Shown piece by piece: positions 18,501 to 27,687 of a DNA stretch of 51,306 bases. Position 1 is the stretch's first letter, and each line of letters begins with the position of its first letter. The notes below the pieces were generated by a model. It had not been told where the DNA came from. It did not search any database and worked only from the letters and a program-made list of their open reading frames with translations. Origin of the DNA: Sphingomonadales bacterium (GTDB taxonomy: Bacteria; Pseudomonadota; Alphaproteobacteria; Sphingomonadales; Sphingomonadaceae); contig JAIXOE010000029.1 in assembly GCA_027486895.1 (NCBI GenBank), positions 1-51,306 of the forward strand, read 5' to 3'. Both the position numbers and the translations under genes were made by a program.

Positions 18501-19005
18501 AAACGCGGCGATGCGTAAAGCCGCCAATCGCGGGAAGCTGATCCACGCATTGTTTGAACGCATCACTGACGGCACGTCTCTAAAAAATGCGGAGCAATGG
18601 CTGGCCGTCCAGGCGCGAAACGACGATATCGACGCTGCCGAATTGTTGGCCGAAGTAAGTGCGGTTATCGGCGATCCGCTTTGGTCGGCCTTTTTCGGTC
18701 CACTAGCACGCGCTGAGGTTCCGCTTGTGGCTGTTGTCGGCGAAACCGTTATCAATGGCCGTATTGATCGCCTGCTCGTTGAGCCTCGCTTGGTTCGCGC
18801 GGTTGATTTTAAAACCGGACGGACCATTCCGAGCGATGAAAACGGCGTGCCCTTTCCGCATTTGCGGCAGATGGCGCATTATCGCGCGGCGCTGCAGACG
18901 ATTTTCCCGGACTGCAAAATCGAGGTCGCTTTGCTATTCACGCACGCACCGCGCTTTATCACGCTTTCGGACGAAGTATTGGCACCCCATTACCCTGCCT
19001 CGTGA
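15571..19005 (+). CDS. addA: double-strand break repair helicase-nuclease AddA
   Basis: An 1144-residue UvrD/RecB-like superfamily 1 helicase with a C-terminal nuclease. Walker A is ASAGTGKT (about residues 29-36). Motif II is ILVDEAQDTN, with SVGDFKQAIYGFQG after it. Motif V/VI regions are VMTVHGAKGLQAPVVIL and RLLYVAITRAEERL. The nuclease site is VINGRIDRLLV plus AVDFKTGR near the C-terminus. The open frame reaches back to 15535, but ATG 15571 has GGAGGA seven bases upstream and overlaps the addB stop as ATGA. It is transcribed with addB, and trxA follows after 81 bases. Confidence 0.96.
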   Translation: MTSETPTLKPLIPAQRSAVIPGDNIWLSASAGTGKTQVLTARVIRLLLESDVEPENLLCITFTKAGASEMADRINQLLASWVQREDGALFHDLEAIGANAGPEARKRARQLFAKVLDAPGGGLQILTIHSFCQSLLGSFPEEAGLVPGFKPVEGREQQELLREALVNLVLEAEARGDTKMIADLQELSLNMGEDAALRFLHRAAASPDVMTMIPDGAGAVVWARRLADVHFDGPIEGMLQEAFGDARIPRAKLQSIIDANLLWGKNKADSRGGKRAAVLQDWLSRAPSDRAELLPDLHRCWSTAKGDPQISTSGHTPTTEVYAEQALEMFNWTNHLSGEVTRAQYADRLARALSIGKEFAAQYSRAKHAIGAVDFDDMIRRTAELLQHGQMAQWVRFKLDKQIDHILVDEAQDTNKAQWDIISALSDDFYSGMGANPEKTRTLFSVGDFKQAIYGFQGTAPERYEEAGRYFAERIDAAGSELKRLTLSRSFRSTAPILDFVNAVIDESGPADFGINDIIDPHYSEKSEVGMVELLQPISAKPNAAGDSETSEEEEDWFSDEKRALAERLADHAKALIDEKPWLESQGRHLEPGDIMFLLRSRGDMASLLVAQLHERNVAVAGIDRLKLLQPLVVQDLMAAIKFVLQPNDDLSLACLLVSPIIGWTQDQLLKHGYVGDREGSLWQHIRVKSELTDDLAPLRDMLAAADFTTVYHFLEQILSGPIGARRKFTARLGREVLVPIEEMLNSALQFEQQHGGGLQKFMAWFDRGEIEIKRESDNSTKEVRVMTVHGAKGLQAPVVILADITSDPTKKPDQSVELLMDEGQRTPLLPIRKSEQSGQLQKIVAMQKTRELQEHKRLLYVAITRAEERLIMAGSLGVSRKGEPPAESWCAAIEKGMLALGCSWEDDSRWGRVMRHVGADGASMVQPATASKKQSLAVPVPASPEWLFARAPIEQRPPRPLVPSRLDDDDYGDAPVNAAMRKAANRGKLIHALFERITDGTSLKNAEQWLAVQARNDDIDAAELLAEVSAVIGDPLWSAFFGPLARAEVPLVAVVGETVINGRIDRLLVEPRLVRAVDFKTGRTIPSDENGVPFPHLRQMAHYRAALQTIFPDCKIEVALLFTHAPRFITLSDEVLAPHYPAS

Positions 19006-19086
19006 TGGCAGAACAAAAACTATCTGCCTTGGTCCTTGTCAGCATTTGGCAGTGGGCATACATGGGTGGCAACAAAGGAGATTAAC

Positions 19087-19407
19087 ATGGCTACTAAATC
19101 CGTAGGCGATAATGATTTCGCATCAGAAGTATTGGCATCGGGCAAACCTGTATTGGTCGATTTTTGGGCAGAATGGTGTGGCCCATGCAAAATGATTGGC
19201 CCAAGCCTTGAAGAAATCAGCGAAGAGCTGGCAGGGCAAGTCGAGATCGTGAAGCTGAACATTGACGATCATCCCGATACGCCAGCAAAATATGGCGTGC
19301 GAGGAATCCCAACGATGATCCTGTTCAAAGGCGGCGAAATCGCGGACACGAAAGTCGGCGCCGCGCCAAAGGCTCAGCTGAAAAGCTGGTTGGAAGCAGC
19401 GCTTTAA
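19087..19407 (+). CDS. trxA: thioredoxin
   Basis: A 106-residue cytoplasmic disulfide reductase with the active site WCGPC, the preceding VDFWAEW and the cis-proline loop RGIPTMILFK. The length is standard for thioredoxin 1. The open frame extends upstream to 19036, but ATG 19087 has AAGGAG six bases before it. It follows addA at the end of the divL-addA cluster, an order also seen in other alphaproteobacteria. The TAA stop interlocks with the stop of the convergent argJ gene (TTAA at 19404-19407), leaving no room for a terminator between the two. Confidence 0.96.
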   Translation: MATKSVGDNDFASEVLASGKPVLVDFWAEWCGPCKMIGPSLEEISEELAGQVEIVKLNIDDHPDTPAKYGVRGIPTMILFKGGEIADTKVGAAPKAQLKSWLEAAL

Positions 19408-20627
19408 CTACGATAATCGGCGTTGATGCTGATGTAGCCGTGGGTAAGGTCGCAGGTCCAGACCGTTGCGCGCCCGGCCCCGATACCAAGATCAACGCCG
19501 ATTTGAATTTCGTTCTGTTTCAGATGCAGCGCCACGGGCGCTTCGTCATACCCGGCGACCGCTAGGCCATTGTGCGCAACTTGCGTTGCCCCGAAACTGA
19601 TGGATAGGCTATCCCGGTTGGCAGGCTCTCCGGCTTTGCCAACCGCCATGACGACGCGGCCCCAATTGGCATCTTCACCCGCAATTGCGGTTTTGACCAA
19701 GGGCGAATTGGCAATCGCCAATCCGATCCGCCGCGCGCTGTCGTCATTCGTTGCGCCTGACACATTGATTTCAATAAACTTCTGCGCGCCTTCTCCATCG
19801 CGGACAACCAAATGCGCGAGTTGGCGACAAATGTCGTTAAGCGCCGCAGCAAACGCGTCTGCGCCTGCATCGTCATATGACATAAGTTGCGTGTTGCCTG
19901 CTTTACCCGTTGCAAATGCCAACACGGTGTCACTGGTCGAGGTGTCACTGTCGACAGTGATGCAGCTAAAACTCGTTTTGTTCGAAGCGGATAGAAGCTG
20001 CTGAAGGAAAGCTGCGTCCACCGCGGCATCCGTGAAAATATAGCCAAGCATCGTCGCCATGTCGGGCGCGATCATGCCTGAACCCTTGATGATGCCGACC
20101 ACCTGTACTTTGCGGCCATCAACCATAGCGCTTGCGGTTGCGCCTTTGGCAAAGGTGTCCGTTGTACCAATTGTATTAGTGATATCTTCCCAGCTGCAAG
20201 GTGCCGCATCGAAAACGGCGCGCAACCCAGCCTCCGCCTTATCGATGGGCAGGGGCACGCCAATGACGCCCGTCGACGAAACGAAAATTTCGTTTGCAGC
20301 GCAGTTCAGATGACTTGCAACTTGCGCGGTAATCGCATCAACCGCGTCTTTGCCACGCTGGCCTGTAAACGCATTGCTGTTCCCCGCATTCACGACCAAC
20401 GCGCGCGCCCGGCCGTATGCCAAATTCGCGCGGCAAAGCTCGACCTCGGCAGAGCAGCATATGTTTTGTGTCGTAACGCCAGCGACCGTTGTGCCCTCGT
20501 CCAATGCGATATAGCTTAGGTCGCAGCGATCCCAATCCTTATACCCAGCGCGCACCACACGGAGCGTTACGCCCGCGATTTCGGGCATGACGGGAAATGG
20601 TTTTGCGAGCGGTGATTTTACTAACAC
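19404..20627 (-). CDS. argJ: bifunctional glutamate N-acetyltransferase / ornithine acetyltransferase
   Basis: A 407-residue enzyme of arginine biosynthesis that moves the acetyl group from N-acetylornithine to glutamate. The family splits itself at an Ala-Thr bond, and the site is visible as GMIAPDMATML with the nucleophile Thr192. Other matches are VVNAGNSNAFTG, FVSSTGVIG (oxyanion hole) and the C-terminal EDANWGRVVMAVGKAGE. The start is GTG 20627, which keeps the SPLAKPFP segment found in relatives; the next in-frame ATG at 20588 would remove it. No strong Shine-Dalgarno is seen. Only 48 bases separate it from the divergent TonB_C-like gene. Confidence 0.95.
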   Translation of the reverse strand: MLVKSPLAKPFPVMPEIAGVTLRVVRAGYKDWDRCDLSYIALDEGTTVAGVTTQNICCSAEVELCRANLAYGRARALVVNAGNSNAFTGQRGKDAVDAITAQVASHLNCAANEIFVSSTGVIGVPLPIDKAEAGLRAVFDAAPCSWEDITNTIGTTDTFAKGATASAMVDGRKVQVVGIIKGSGMIAPDMATMLGYIFTDAAVDAAFLQQLLSASNKTSFSCITVDSDTSTSDTVLAFATGKAGNTQLMSYDDAGADAFAAALNDICRQLAHLVVRDGEGAQKFIEINVSGATNDDSARRIGLAIANSPLVKTAIAGEDANWGRVVMAVGKAGEPANRDSLSISFGATQVAHNGLAVAGYDEAPVALHLKQNEIQIGVDLGIGAGRATVWTCDLTHGYISINADYRS

Positions 20628-20675
20628 TTAAAAGAACTTTCGCTAAACTCTCGAAAAATCCGGGAGAAACAGGAC

Positions 20676-21737
20676 ATGCTACTTTATTCTATGATGGCGC
20701 TAGCATCAATTGTGGCCGAAACAAACGTTGAAAAACCTATAGCGCCGCCTCCAGTTATCATGGTCCCCACGATCCGCACTGTCCCAATGCCCGCACCGGA
20801 AAAGGGACGCCAAAGTTCGCCGATACCCAAAAATTATCCCGGCATGTGGGCGAATACAGGTGATTATCCCAGTCTCGCGCTGAGAGAACTTCGCGAAGGC
20901 ACAACCGCCTTTACTGTGGACGTATCTGTCGACGGACGTGTCAGCAAATGCACGATCACGACCAGCAGCGGACATACTGACCTCGATAAGACAACGTGCG
21001 AAAACATTACGGCACGTGCGCAATTTTATCCGGCGCAGGATAAAAATGGAGTTGCAACAACGGGAAGCTATTCGAACCGCGTTCGTTGGCAAATACCGGA
21101 AGTTTTGAGCATGGCATCAATGCCTAGAATCACCGAAAGTCTTCCGCGTCCGCCCAAGCCTTCAAATCGTGCGCAGCTAACGATACCTGCCGACAAATAC
21201 CCTGCTGCAGCTTTGGCTGAAGGAAAACAGGGACAGACCACGTTTATGCTCAATGTCGACAGCACTGGAAAAGTTCTAGGATGTTCGGTTACCGTCAGCA
21301 GCAAGGCACCGGAATTGGATCAACAGGCATGTGCACTTGCACGCGAGTGGAGTTTTGAGCCTGCGTTGGATGTTAATGGAGAGCCATCGCCCGGAAAGAG
21401 CGCACACACGCTATCTTGGCGTCTTCCCAAACGCGGTGCTTCTGTATCTGTGAACCCTGAGCGCGCACGCCCAAATCCGTTTGAAAAGCCGGGTTCCATT
21501 GGCGTAACCTTGGAGTTCGACGCGGCAGGTAAGCTTACGTCTTGCAAGACAGAGAGTGAGGGCACTATTTTCGGTCAAATCGGTGATAAAAACTTTTTGG
21601 ATATGGTCTGCGCGGATAGTGGGAACCGCGATGTCACTCCCTTCCTTGATAGCGAAGGCAAGCCACAAGCCAAACGTATCAAGTTCCGGATGTCAGTGGA
21701 GCATGAAGACCCGAAGACAGGTGCGACTGGTAAGTAG
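20676..21737 (+). CDS. exported protein with three tandem TonB_C-like modules
   Basis: A 353-residue protein with an N-terminal signal-like hydrophobic stretch (LLYSMMALASIVA), a proline-rich linker and repeated TonB C-terminal-type modules. Module 1 (about 62-141) and module 2 (about 173-251) each show YP..AL......G...F...V...G.V..C.........LD...C and a closing strand ending in RW.(I/L)P or SWRLP. A third, shortened module covers about 272-342. Each module holds one cysteine pair (92/108, 203/219, 290/312). With no clear cytoplasmic part and repeated domains it is unlikely to be a classical TonB energy transducer; a periplasmic binding or scaffold role is inference. It starts at ATG 20676 behind GGGAG. 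Confidence 0.75.
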   Translation: MLLYSMMALASIVAETNVEKPIAPPPVIMVPTIRTVPMPAPEKGRQSSPIPKNYPGMWANTGDYPSLALRELREGTTAFTVDVSVDGRVSKCTITTSSGHTDLDKTTCENITARAQFYPAQDKNGVATTGSYSNRVRWQIPEVLSMASMPRITESLPRPPKPSNRAQLTIPADKYPAAALAEGKQGQTTFMLNVDSTGKVLGCSVTVSSKAPELDQQACALAREWSFEPALDVNGEPSPGKSAHTLSWRLPKRGASVSVNPERARPNPFEKPGSIGVTLEFDAAGKLTSCKTESEGTIFGQIGDKNFLDMVCADSGNRDVTPFLDSEGKPQAKRIKFRMSVEHEDPKTGATGK

Positions 21738-21809
21738 GCAGCGCGCCTTCGTTGTGGACTTTGCTTTTATGCCTAACTATATCCGCCAACGCACCTAACA
21801 GGGCCATAC

Positions 21810-22082
21810 ATGCGCATATTGATTTACTTATTGGCGATGTTGAGCGGTTTTTCCGCTGCGGAGGCTGCGCGCCCCGTATCTTCATCGTCTGCGTCAGTGG
21901 ATTTGGCGGCAGCGCAAGCTTATGTCGCGGCCTCTGTTCAGGAAGCGGATAACGCGTTTGAGCAGCCGGTGCATGTGACGCCAACTGCGCGTGTGCACCT
22001 TATGCCGACCAAGGGCAGCATTGCTTTTGTTGCACTGGCGCCTGACACACCCGTTTACCGGCACGACATTATTCTAGGGTAG
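21810..22082 (+). CDS. small exported protein of unknown function
   Basis: A 90-residue protein with a signal peptide (MRILIYLLAMLSGFSAAEA, cleavage probably after AEA). The mature part of about 70 residues is rich in Ala, Val and Ser and has no cysteine. I do not recognise it. The ATG at 21810 has only a weak GGG element upstream. It is followed by a short hairpin with a T-run before secA. Codon use resembles the neighbours, so it is probably a real gene. Confidence 0.55.
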   Translation: MRILIYLLAMLSGFSAAEAARPVSSSSASVDLAAAQAYVAASVQEADNAFEQPVHVTPTARVHLMPTKGSIAFVALAPDTPVYRHDIILG

Positions 22083-22088
22083 GGCTTT

Positions 22089-22113
22089 TGCACCCGCTGC
22101 GGTGCACCTTTTT
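22089..22113 (+). terminator. possible terminator between the small exported protein gene and secA
   Basis: TGCACC (22089-22094) and GGTGCA (22101-22106) form a 6-bp stem with a 6-base loop. CC and five Ts follow. The stem is short, so termination may be partial. Confidence 0.5.
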
Positions 22114-22172
22114 ATTACCCTATTTCGCGCCAATTTGTGCGCGTCTCCCACATGATTTCAAAGGAATTACAT

Positions 22173-24899
22173 ATGCTCGGCGGAATTGCCAAAGCCATTT
22201 TCGGTTCGTCCAACGACCGTTACGTCAAATCGATTATGAAGATCGTCGACAAAATCAACGCACTCGAAGACGAAATTTCGGTCATGGATGACGAGCGGTT
22301 GAAGGGCCAGACCCAGATTTTCCGTGACCGTTTGACCGCTGGCGAAACGCTTGACGACATCTTGCCGGAAGCATTTGCAACGGTACGCGAGGCGTCGAAG
22401 CGCGTTATGGGCATGCGCCATTTCGACGTGCAAATGGTCGGCGGCATCGTGCTCCATCGCGGCGAGATTGCCGAAATGCGCACCGGTGAAGGAAAGACCC
22501 TGACCGAGACTTTGGCGTGCTACCTGAACGCGATCGAAGGCAAGGGTGTACATGTTGTAACCGTGAACGACTATCTGGCGCGACGTGACGCCGAATGGAT
22601 GAGCAAGATTTACGGCTTTCTTGGATTGACCACTGGTGTTGTTGTTCCGAACATTCCCGAGCATGAACGCCGAGCCGCTTATGACAGCGACATCACCTAC
22701 GCGACCAACAACGAGCTTGGTTTCGACTATTTGCGCGACAACATGAAATATGAACGCGCACAGATGGTGCAACGTCCATTCAACTTTGCGATTGTCGACG
22801 AAGTTGACTCGATCCTTGTTGATGAGGCGCGGACGCCACTGATTATCTCCGGCCCGACTGATGATAAATCAGAACTGTATATGCAGGTGCACGCAGTTGT
22901 CCTGCAACTCGATGACGGCGATTATGAAAAAGACGAAAAGAGCCGCAACGTCACGCTGACTGAAGACGGCACCGAAAAGGCCGAGCGTTTGCTTGAGGGT
23001 GCAGGGTTGCTGATGGGCACCAACCTGTATGATTACGAAAATACCTTGGTTGTGCACCATTTGGATCAGGCGCTCAAAGCCAATGTAATGTTCAAACGCG
23101 ACATTGATTACATTGTCAAAGAAGGCAAAGTCATCATCATCGACGAATTCACAGGCCGCATGATGGACGGGCGTCGCTGGTCAAATGGCCTACATCAGGC
23201 GGTAGAAGCCAAAGAAGGCGTCGAGATTGAGCCAGAGAACCAGACGCTCGCCACAATCACATTCCAGAATTATTTCCGCATGTATCCCAAACTGTCGGGC
23301 ATGACCGGAACTGCGGCTACCGAAGCGGGTGAGTTCCACGAGATATACAAGCTAAACGTTGTGGAAATCCCGACCAACTTGCCGGTGCAGCGCGTTGATG
23401 AAGACGACCAGTTCTACAAAAATACCCAAGACAAATTTGGTGCGATTGCCAAAACTATCCGCGAAGCAAATGACCGTGGCCAGCCTGTTTTGGTCGGTAC
23501 TGTTTCCATCGAGAAATCCGAATTGCTCTCCGAGTTTCTGGAAAAGGAAAATGTGAAGCACAGCGTCCTGAATGCCCGCTTCCATGAAAGCGAAGCGCAC
23601 ATCGTGGCGCAGGCCGGCCGTTTGGGCAGCGTGACGATTGCCACCAACATGGCTGGGCGTGGTACTGATATTCAGCTGGGCGGCAACTTTGAATTCCGCT
23701 TGGAAGATGAGTTGCGTGACCTTCCTGAAGGCCCTGAGCGCGATGCGGCCGTTGAGGCGTTGAAAGCCGAAATCGCTGCTGAGAAAGCCAAGGTGATTGA
23801 AGCGGGCGGGCTTTTTGTTCTTGCGACCGAGCGCCATGAAAGCCGCCGTATCGATAACCAGCTGCGTGGCCGATCAGGCCGCCAGGGTGACCCCGGTCTT
23901 TCGCGTTTCTATCTGTCGCTCGACGATGACCTTCTGCGCATTTTTGGTTCAGAAACATTGTTCTCGCGTATGATGAATTCCAGCCTCGAAGATGGTGAGG
24001 CCATCGGCGGCAAGTGGCTGTCAAAAGCAATCGAAACCGCGCAACGTAAGGTTGAAGCGCGCAACTACGATATCCGCAAACAGCTGGTAGAATATGACGA
24101 CGTCATGAACGATCAGCGTAAGGTGATTTACGACCAGCGCAGCGACATCATGGACGCCGAGGCCGTCGACGACATCATTGAGGATATGCTCAACGACTCC
24201 GTTAGCAATTTGGTTGGCGACCATTGCCCCGAGGGTACCTATCCCGAACAATGGGATGTGGATGGGCTTAAGCAAAAATGTGCCGAGATATTGGGCCTGG
24301 CTCCGGACATCGACACTTGGTTGCAGGAAGACGGCCTTGAGCCTGAAATCATCGAAACCAGAATATCTGACATGGCCAATGCCAAGTTTAAGGCAAAGGG
24401 CGCGGATCTCGATGAAACCGTTTGGCGTCAGGTCGAAAAAAGCATTTTGTTACAGACGCTTGATCATCATTGGAAAGAGCATCTGTCGACTTTGGATGCG
24501 CTGCGTCAGGTTATTTACTTGCGGGCATATGCGCAGAAAAATCCGGTCAATGAGTATAAGCAAGAGGCATTTGGCCTGTTTGAACGCATGCTGGGCGCCA
24601 TTCGCGAAGGTGTAACGAAGACAATCGCCACCAATGAATTCCGCGCGGAAGAGGAGTTTGTGCCGCCTGAATTGCCTGAGCTGCCCGATTTCCTTACGAC
24701 ACATATCGATCCGTTCACGGGCGAGGATGACAGCAATGACATCGATGCAGGTTCACTTGGATTGGTCACGACGACGATCCCGCGGCAAGTGCCATCGGCA
24801 GGAACCGACCCGTTTGCAGGCAACCCAGATCTGCGTCGTAACGATTCTTGCCCATGCGGTTCAGGACAAAAATACAAGCATTGCCACGGCGCATATTGA
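22173..24899 (+). CDS. secA: preprotein translocase ATPase SecA
   Basis: A 908-residue motor that pushes unfolded preproteins through SecYEG. Visible are the Walker A loop [14 protein letters not shown], the DEAD-type [20 protein letters not shown], the preprotein-binding region, [31 protein letters not shown] [14 protein letters not shown] and the helical scaffold. The C-terminus carries the zinc-binding SEC-C tail [16 protein letters not shown], used for SecB and lipid contact. ATG 22173 has AAGGA seven bases upstream; upstream in-frame ATGs at 22137 and 22152 would add residues not found in the family, which begins [16 protein letters not shown]. It is followed after 24 bases by a permease gene. 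Confidence 0.97.
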   Translation: MLGGIAKAIFGSSNDRYVKSIMKIVDKINALEDEISVMDDERLKGQTQIFRDRLTAGETLDDILPEAFATVREASKRVMGMRHFDVQMVGGIVLHRGEIAEMRTGEGKTLTETLACYLNAIEGKGVHVVTVNDYLARRDAEWMSKIYGFLGLTTGVVVPNIPEHERRAAYDSDITYATNNELGFDYLRDNMKYERAQMVQRPFNFAIVDEVDSILVDEARTPLIISGPTDDKSELYMQVHAVVLQLDDGDYEKDEKSRNVTLTEDGTEKAERLLEGAGLLMGTNLYDYENTLVVHHLDQALKANVMFKRDIDYIVKEGKVIIIDEFTGRMMDGRRWSNGLHQAVEAKEGVEIEPENQTLATITFQNYFRMYPKLSGMTGTAATEAGEFHEIYKLNVVEIPTNLPVQRVDEDDQFYKNTQDKFGAIAKTIREANDRGQPVLVGTVSIEKSELLSEFLEKENVKHSVLNARFHESEAHIVAQAGRLGSVTIATNMAGRGTDIQLGGNFEFRLEDELRDLPEGPERDAAVEALKAEIAAEKAKVIEAGGLFVLATERHESRRIDNQLRGRSGRQGDPGLSRFYLSLDDDLLRIFGSETLFSRMMNSSLEDGEAIGGKWLSKAIETAQRKVEARNYDIRKQLVEYDDVMNDQRKVIYDQRSDIMDAEAVDDIIEDMLNDSVSNLVGDHCPEGTYPEQWDVDGLKQKCAEILGLAPDIDTWLQEDGLEPEIIETRISDMANAKFKAKGADLDETVWRQVEKSILLQTLDHHWKEHLSTLDALRQVIYLRAYAQKNPVNEYKQEAFGLFERMLGAIREGVTKTIATNEFRAEEEFVPPELPELPDFLTTHIDPFTGEDDSNDIDAGSLGLVTTTIPRQVPSAGTDPFAGNPDLRRNDSCPCGSGQKYKHCHGAY

Positions 24900-24923
24900 A
24901 GACATTGAGCGGGGAGGGCGAGG

Positions 24924-25670
24924 ATGATCTGGTTAGCTGGACTGTTCGCTCTCGTCGCTTTTGTTTACGCCTCGGTTGGGTTTGGCGGCGGATCGACCTA
25001 CACTGCGCTGCTTGCGTTATGGGGCGTTGATTATCGGCTGGTCCCGGTCATCGCGCTACTATGCAATATCATTGTGGTAACGGGTGGAAGCATTCGCTTC
25101 GTACGCGCTGGACTGGTGTCGTGGCCGCAAGTCATCCCATTATTGTTGGTGTCAGCGCCGCTTGCGTTCTTGGGCGGGCTCGCGCCGCTGAAGCAGTGGA
25201 TTTTCCTCACGATATTGGGCGGTGCATTATTGATGTCCTCCGTTGCCCTGCTGCTTCAGCCGGAAAAGCTATCCGCGCGTATTTTGCCCAAACCGCTTCT
25301 GTTGTTGATATCCGGCGGTGTAGGACTGCTGGCCGGCTTGTCAGGCATTGGCGGCGGGATATTCATGGCGCCGATATTGCACCTTATCCGATGGGCTGAG
25401 GCACGGCGGATTGCCGCATTTGCTTCGCTCTACATATTGATTAATTCGGCAGCAGGTTTGGCCGGGCAGATTATAAAGGCAGGCGCCCAATCACTTGCAG
25501 CGCCCGCGATGCAATATGGACTGTTGTTGGGTGCCGTACTGGTCGGCGGCCAGATAGGAAGTCTATTCGGAATGCGCTATCTGTCACCGCGGCTACTGCG
25601 CACCTTTACAGCGATATTAGTCGGCTACGCCGCTCTGCGGCTGCTTTGGCAGGCGCATGGCCTGCCGTAA
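24924..25670 (+). CDS. TauE/SafE (TSUP) family permease
   Basis: A 248-residue integral membrane protein with about eight hydrophobic helices arranged as two similar halves. Each half begins with the family motif: VGFGGGSTYTALL near residue 19 and LSGIGGGIFMAPIL near residue 137. TSUP members move sulfite, sulfoacetate or other organosulfur anions across the inner membrane, but the substrate cannot be read from the sequence. ATG 24924 follows GGGAGG and lies 24 bases after secA, so it may be read from the secA transcript. No sulfur genes lie nearby. Confidence 0.85.
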   Translation: MIWLAGLFALVAFVYASVGFGGGSTYTALLALWGVDYRLVPVIALLCNIIVVTGGSIRFVRAGLVSWPQVIPLLLVSAPLAFLGGLAPLKQWIFLTILGGALLMSSVALLLQPEKLSARILPKPLLLLISGGVGLLAGLSGIGGGIFMAPILHLIRWAEARRIAAFASLYILINSAAGLAGQIIKAGAQSLAAPAMQYGLLLGAVLVGGQIGSLFGMRYLSPRLLRTFTAILVGYAALRLLWQAHGLP

Positions 25671-25689
25671 CATTATGAGCCAGAAAAAA

Positions 25690-25764
25690 TGGCTCCCCGG
25701 GAGGGATTCGAACCCCCGACCAATTGATTAACAGTCAACTGCTCTACCACTGAGCTACCAGGGA
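25690..25764 (-). tRNA. tRNA-Asn (anticodon GTT)
   Basis: The minus strand folds as a full cloverleaf. The 7-bp acceptor stem is TCCCTGG with CCGGGGA (one T-G pair). The D-arm is GCTC AGTGGTA GAGC, and the anticodon arm is GTTGA CTGTTAA TCAAT with anticodon GTT. The T-arm has loop TTCGAAT. The discriminator is G and CCA is encoded. A run of six Ts follows on the minus strand. A 6-bp hairpin (25768-25784) sits in the 5' leader, where RNase P processing would occur. Confidence 0.97.
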
Positions 25765-25793
25765 ACAGCCCGATATCCTCGGGCAGAGGCGCG

Positions 25794-25823
25794 CCTATAG
25801 CAGCGCTTTTTTGCTTTTGGCAA
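25794..25823 (-). promoter_or_regulatory. promoter of tRNA-Asn
   Basis: On the minus strand TTGCCA (25823-25818), an 18-base spacer and TATAGG (25799-25794) precede the tRNA by about 30 bases. The arrangement resembles stable-RNA promoters of sphingomonads. Confidence 0.5.
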
Positions 25824-25838
25824 GCGCCCATTGCCAGT

Positions 25839-26615
25839 TCAGACAATAAATTGTTCCATGGCAATGCGATCATCCAGCGCATGTTCGGGATCGAACAAAA
25901 GTGTTAGCGATCGATTGCGGTCCAACGCCACTTCTACGTGAGCAATATCGCGGATTTCGCGCTGGTCAGCCACTGCGCTGACAGGCCGTTTGCTTGCTTC
26001 GAGGATTTTGATTTTAATGACATAGCGGTCCGGAAGAATCGCACCTTTCCAGCGGCGGGGCCGGAAAGGACTGATAGGTGTCAGCGCCAGCAACGACGAA
26101 TCCAGCGGCAAGATGGGGCCATTTGCGGAAAGATTATACGCTGTGGATCCGGCAGGGGTGGATACCAATATCCCGTCGCTGATAAGTTCTGGGATAACGG
26201 CCCGTCCATTAACGGAAATCTCCAGCTTGGCCGCTTGCCGGGTTTCACGCAGCAACGATACTTCGTTTATCGCAGGCAATGTGAACTTCTGGCCGCTAAC
26301 TGTTGTGATATCTGCCGTCAGAGGGCGAACAGAGAAGGACTTTGCGCGCTGCAGCCTACCGGGAAGGTCATGCAGGTTCCACCCGTTCATCAGGAAGCCA
26401 ATTGTACCAAGGTTCATGCCATAGGCAGGAATATCCCGGCGGCTTTCCAACAATTGATGCAAAATCTGCAGCATGTGGCCATCGCCGCCGAGGACAATCA
26501 CTGCATCCGCGCTATCCAAAGAAACGAAGTCATGTACTTCTCGAAGCTGCGCCTCGGCATCGCGCGCCTGAGGCGTCGCCGATGAGATTATCGCAAGTTG
26601 CATATATTGGGTCAT
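25839..26615 (-). CDS. nadK: NAD kinase
   Basis: A 258-residue enzyme that phosphorylates NAD to NADP, the only route to NADP in most bacteria. The diagnostic motifs are VIVLGGDGHMLQ (GGDG), YGMNLGTIGFLMN and the NE segment PAINEVSLLRE, followed by DGILVSTPAGSTAYNLSANGPILP. The length is typical of alphaproteobacterial forms. ATG 26615 overlaps the moaA stop as ATGA; a second in-frame ATG at 26603 is 12 bases beyond an AGGTGG element and is an alternative start. It is co-transcribed with moaA upstream, and the tRNA-Asn gene lies beyond it on the same strand. Confidence 0.95.
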   Translation of the reverse strand: MTQYMQLAIISSATPQARDAEAQLREVHDFVSLDSADAVIVLGGDGHMLQILHQLLESRRDIPAYGMNLGTIGFLMNGWNLHDLPGRLQRAKSFSVRPLTADITTVSGQKFTLPAINEVSLLRETRQAAKLEISVNGRAVIPELISDGILVSTPAGSTAYNLSANGPILPLDSSLLALTPISPFRPRRWKGAILPDRYVIKIKILEASKRPVSAVADQREIRDIAHVEVALDRNRSLTLLFDPEHALDDRIAMEQFIV

Positions 26616-27598
26616 CCACCTGTAGCATTCATATGCCGTTTAAGCCTTAAGTCAGGCTGTGCGAATTGGTTTTCAAATTCATGGCGCTGCGGTTTAAGCC
26701 GCAAAGCGGTCTGAAGCAACGTGTCGACGTGGGATGGTGTGCCTTCGCGTAACGCCCTTCGCAAATCGACATGTAGTTCGGAACCAAGGCACATGTAGAT
26801 TTTACCATCGGTTGTAAGCCGAATGCGATTGCACTGATCGCAGAAATTGTGGCTCATTGGCGTGATGAGGCCCAAGCGCAGGCCCAATGGTTCCACCCGC
26901 CAGTACCGCGCTGGGCCAGCGCTTTTATGCGCGAGAGCATGGAGGCTAAAATGTTCGCGCACGGGCGCCGTGAACGCGTCCAAAGAGATATAGTTGGCTT
27001 CACGGTCGGATACGCCCGCGCCAAGCGGCATCGTCTCGATCAGCGTCAGATCGAAGCCATTTTGCGCACAAAAGTTTACCATGGGGATCAGCGCGTCTTC
27101 GTTCTCGCCCTTTAGAGCAACCATGTTGATTTTGATGTCGAGGCCATGGGCTTTGGCAGCCTGAATTCCATTCAATACCGTGTCGAGGTTCCCGCCGCGG
27201 CTGATCCTCTTGAACTGATCGGGATCAAGCGTATCGAGGCTCACATTGATACGTTTCATGCCAGCAGCGGCTAAAATGGGTGCGAATTGCGCCAACCGGC
27301 TACCGTTGGTGGTCATCGTCAACTCTTCGAGGTCGCCATTCTTTACATGCTGCCCAAGCGCGTTGATCAGAACCGCAATGTCACGGCGGACCAACGGCTC
27401 TCCTCCTGTTAGGCGAATTTTGCGAATACCGTGGTTGATGAACCGGCCGACAAGCGTTGTGATTTCGTCGTAGCTTAGCAAATCGGGCTGCGGCAAAAAG
27501 CTCTGCATTTCAGGCATGCAATATGTGCAACGGAAATTGCAACGGTCGGTCACCGATATCCGTAAATAGTCGATACTGCGTCCAAAACCGTCGATCAT
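26612..27598 (-). CDS. moaA: GTP 3',8-cyclase MoaA (molybdenum cofactor biosynthesis)
   Basis: A 328-residue radical SAM enzyme that starts molybdopterin synthesis by rearranging GTP. The radical SAM cluster is CNFRCTYC (Cys20, Cys24, Cys27). SAM-binding LTGGEPLVRRD is present, the second 4Fe-4S cluster is in FCDQCNRIRLTTDGKIYMCLG, and the chain ends in the conserved Gly-Gly used in catalysis. The open frame continues 66 codons upstream (to 27796), but that part overlaps the divergent EAL gene and lacks family similarity; ATG 27598 gives the usual MIDGFGR..DYLRISVTDRC start. No other moa genes are in the window. Confidence 0.95.
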   Translation of the reverse strand: MIDGFGRSIDYLRISVTDRCNFRCTYCMPEMQSFLPQPDLLSYDEITTLVGRFINHGIRKIRLTGGEPLVRRDIAVLINALGQHVKNGDLEELTMTTNGSRLAQFAPILAAAGMKRINVSLDTLDPDQFKRISRGGNLDTVLNGIQAAKAHGLDIKINMVALKGENEDALIPMVNFCAQNGFDLTLIETMPLGAGVSDREANYISLDAFTAPVREHFSLHALAHKSAGPARYWRVEPLGLRLGLITPMSHNFCDQCNRIRLTTDGKIYMCLGSELHVDLRRALREGTPSHVDTLLQTALRLKPQRHEFENQFAQPDLRLKRHMNATGG

Positions 27599-27687
27599 TT
27601 TTGCGATGTAAGCCGAAAAGCCTGCGCTACAAAGCTGAATTAATTTGGCGAAAGGGTTCGGAAAGTTTTTTCTGCTATGGCCTTCAT

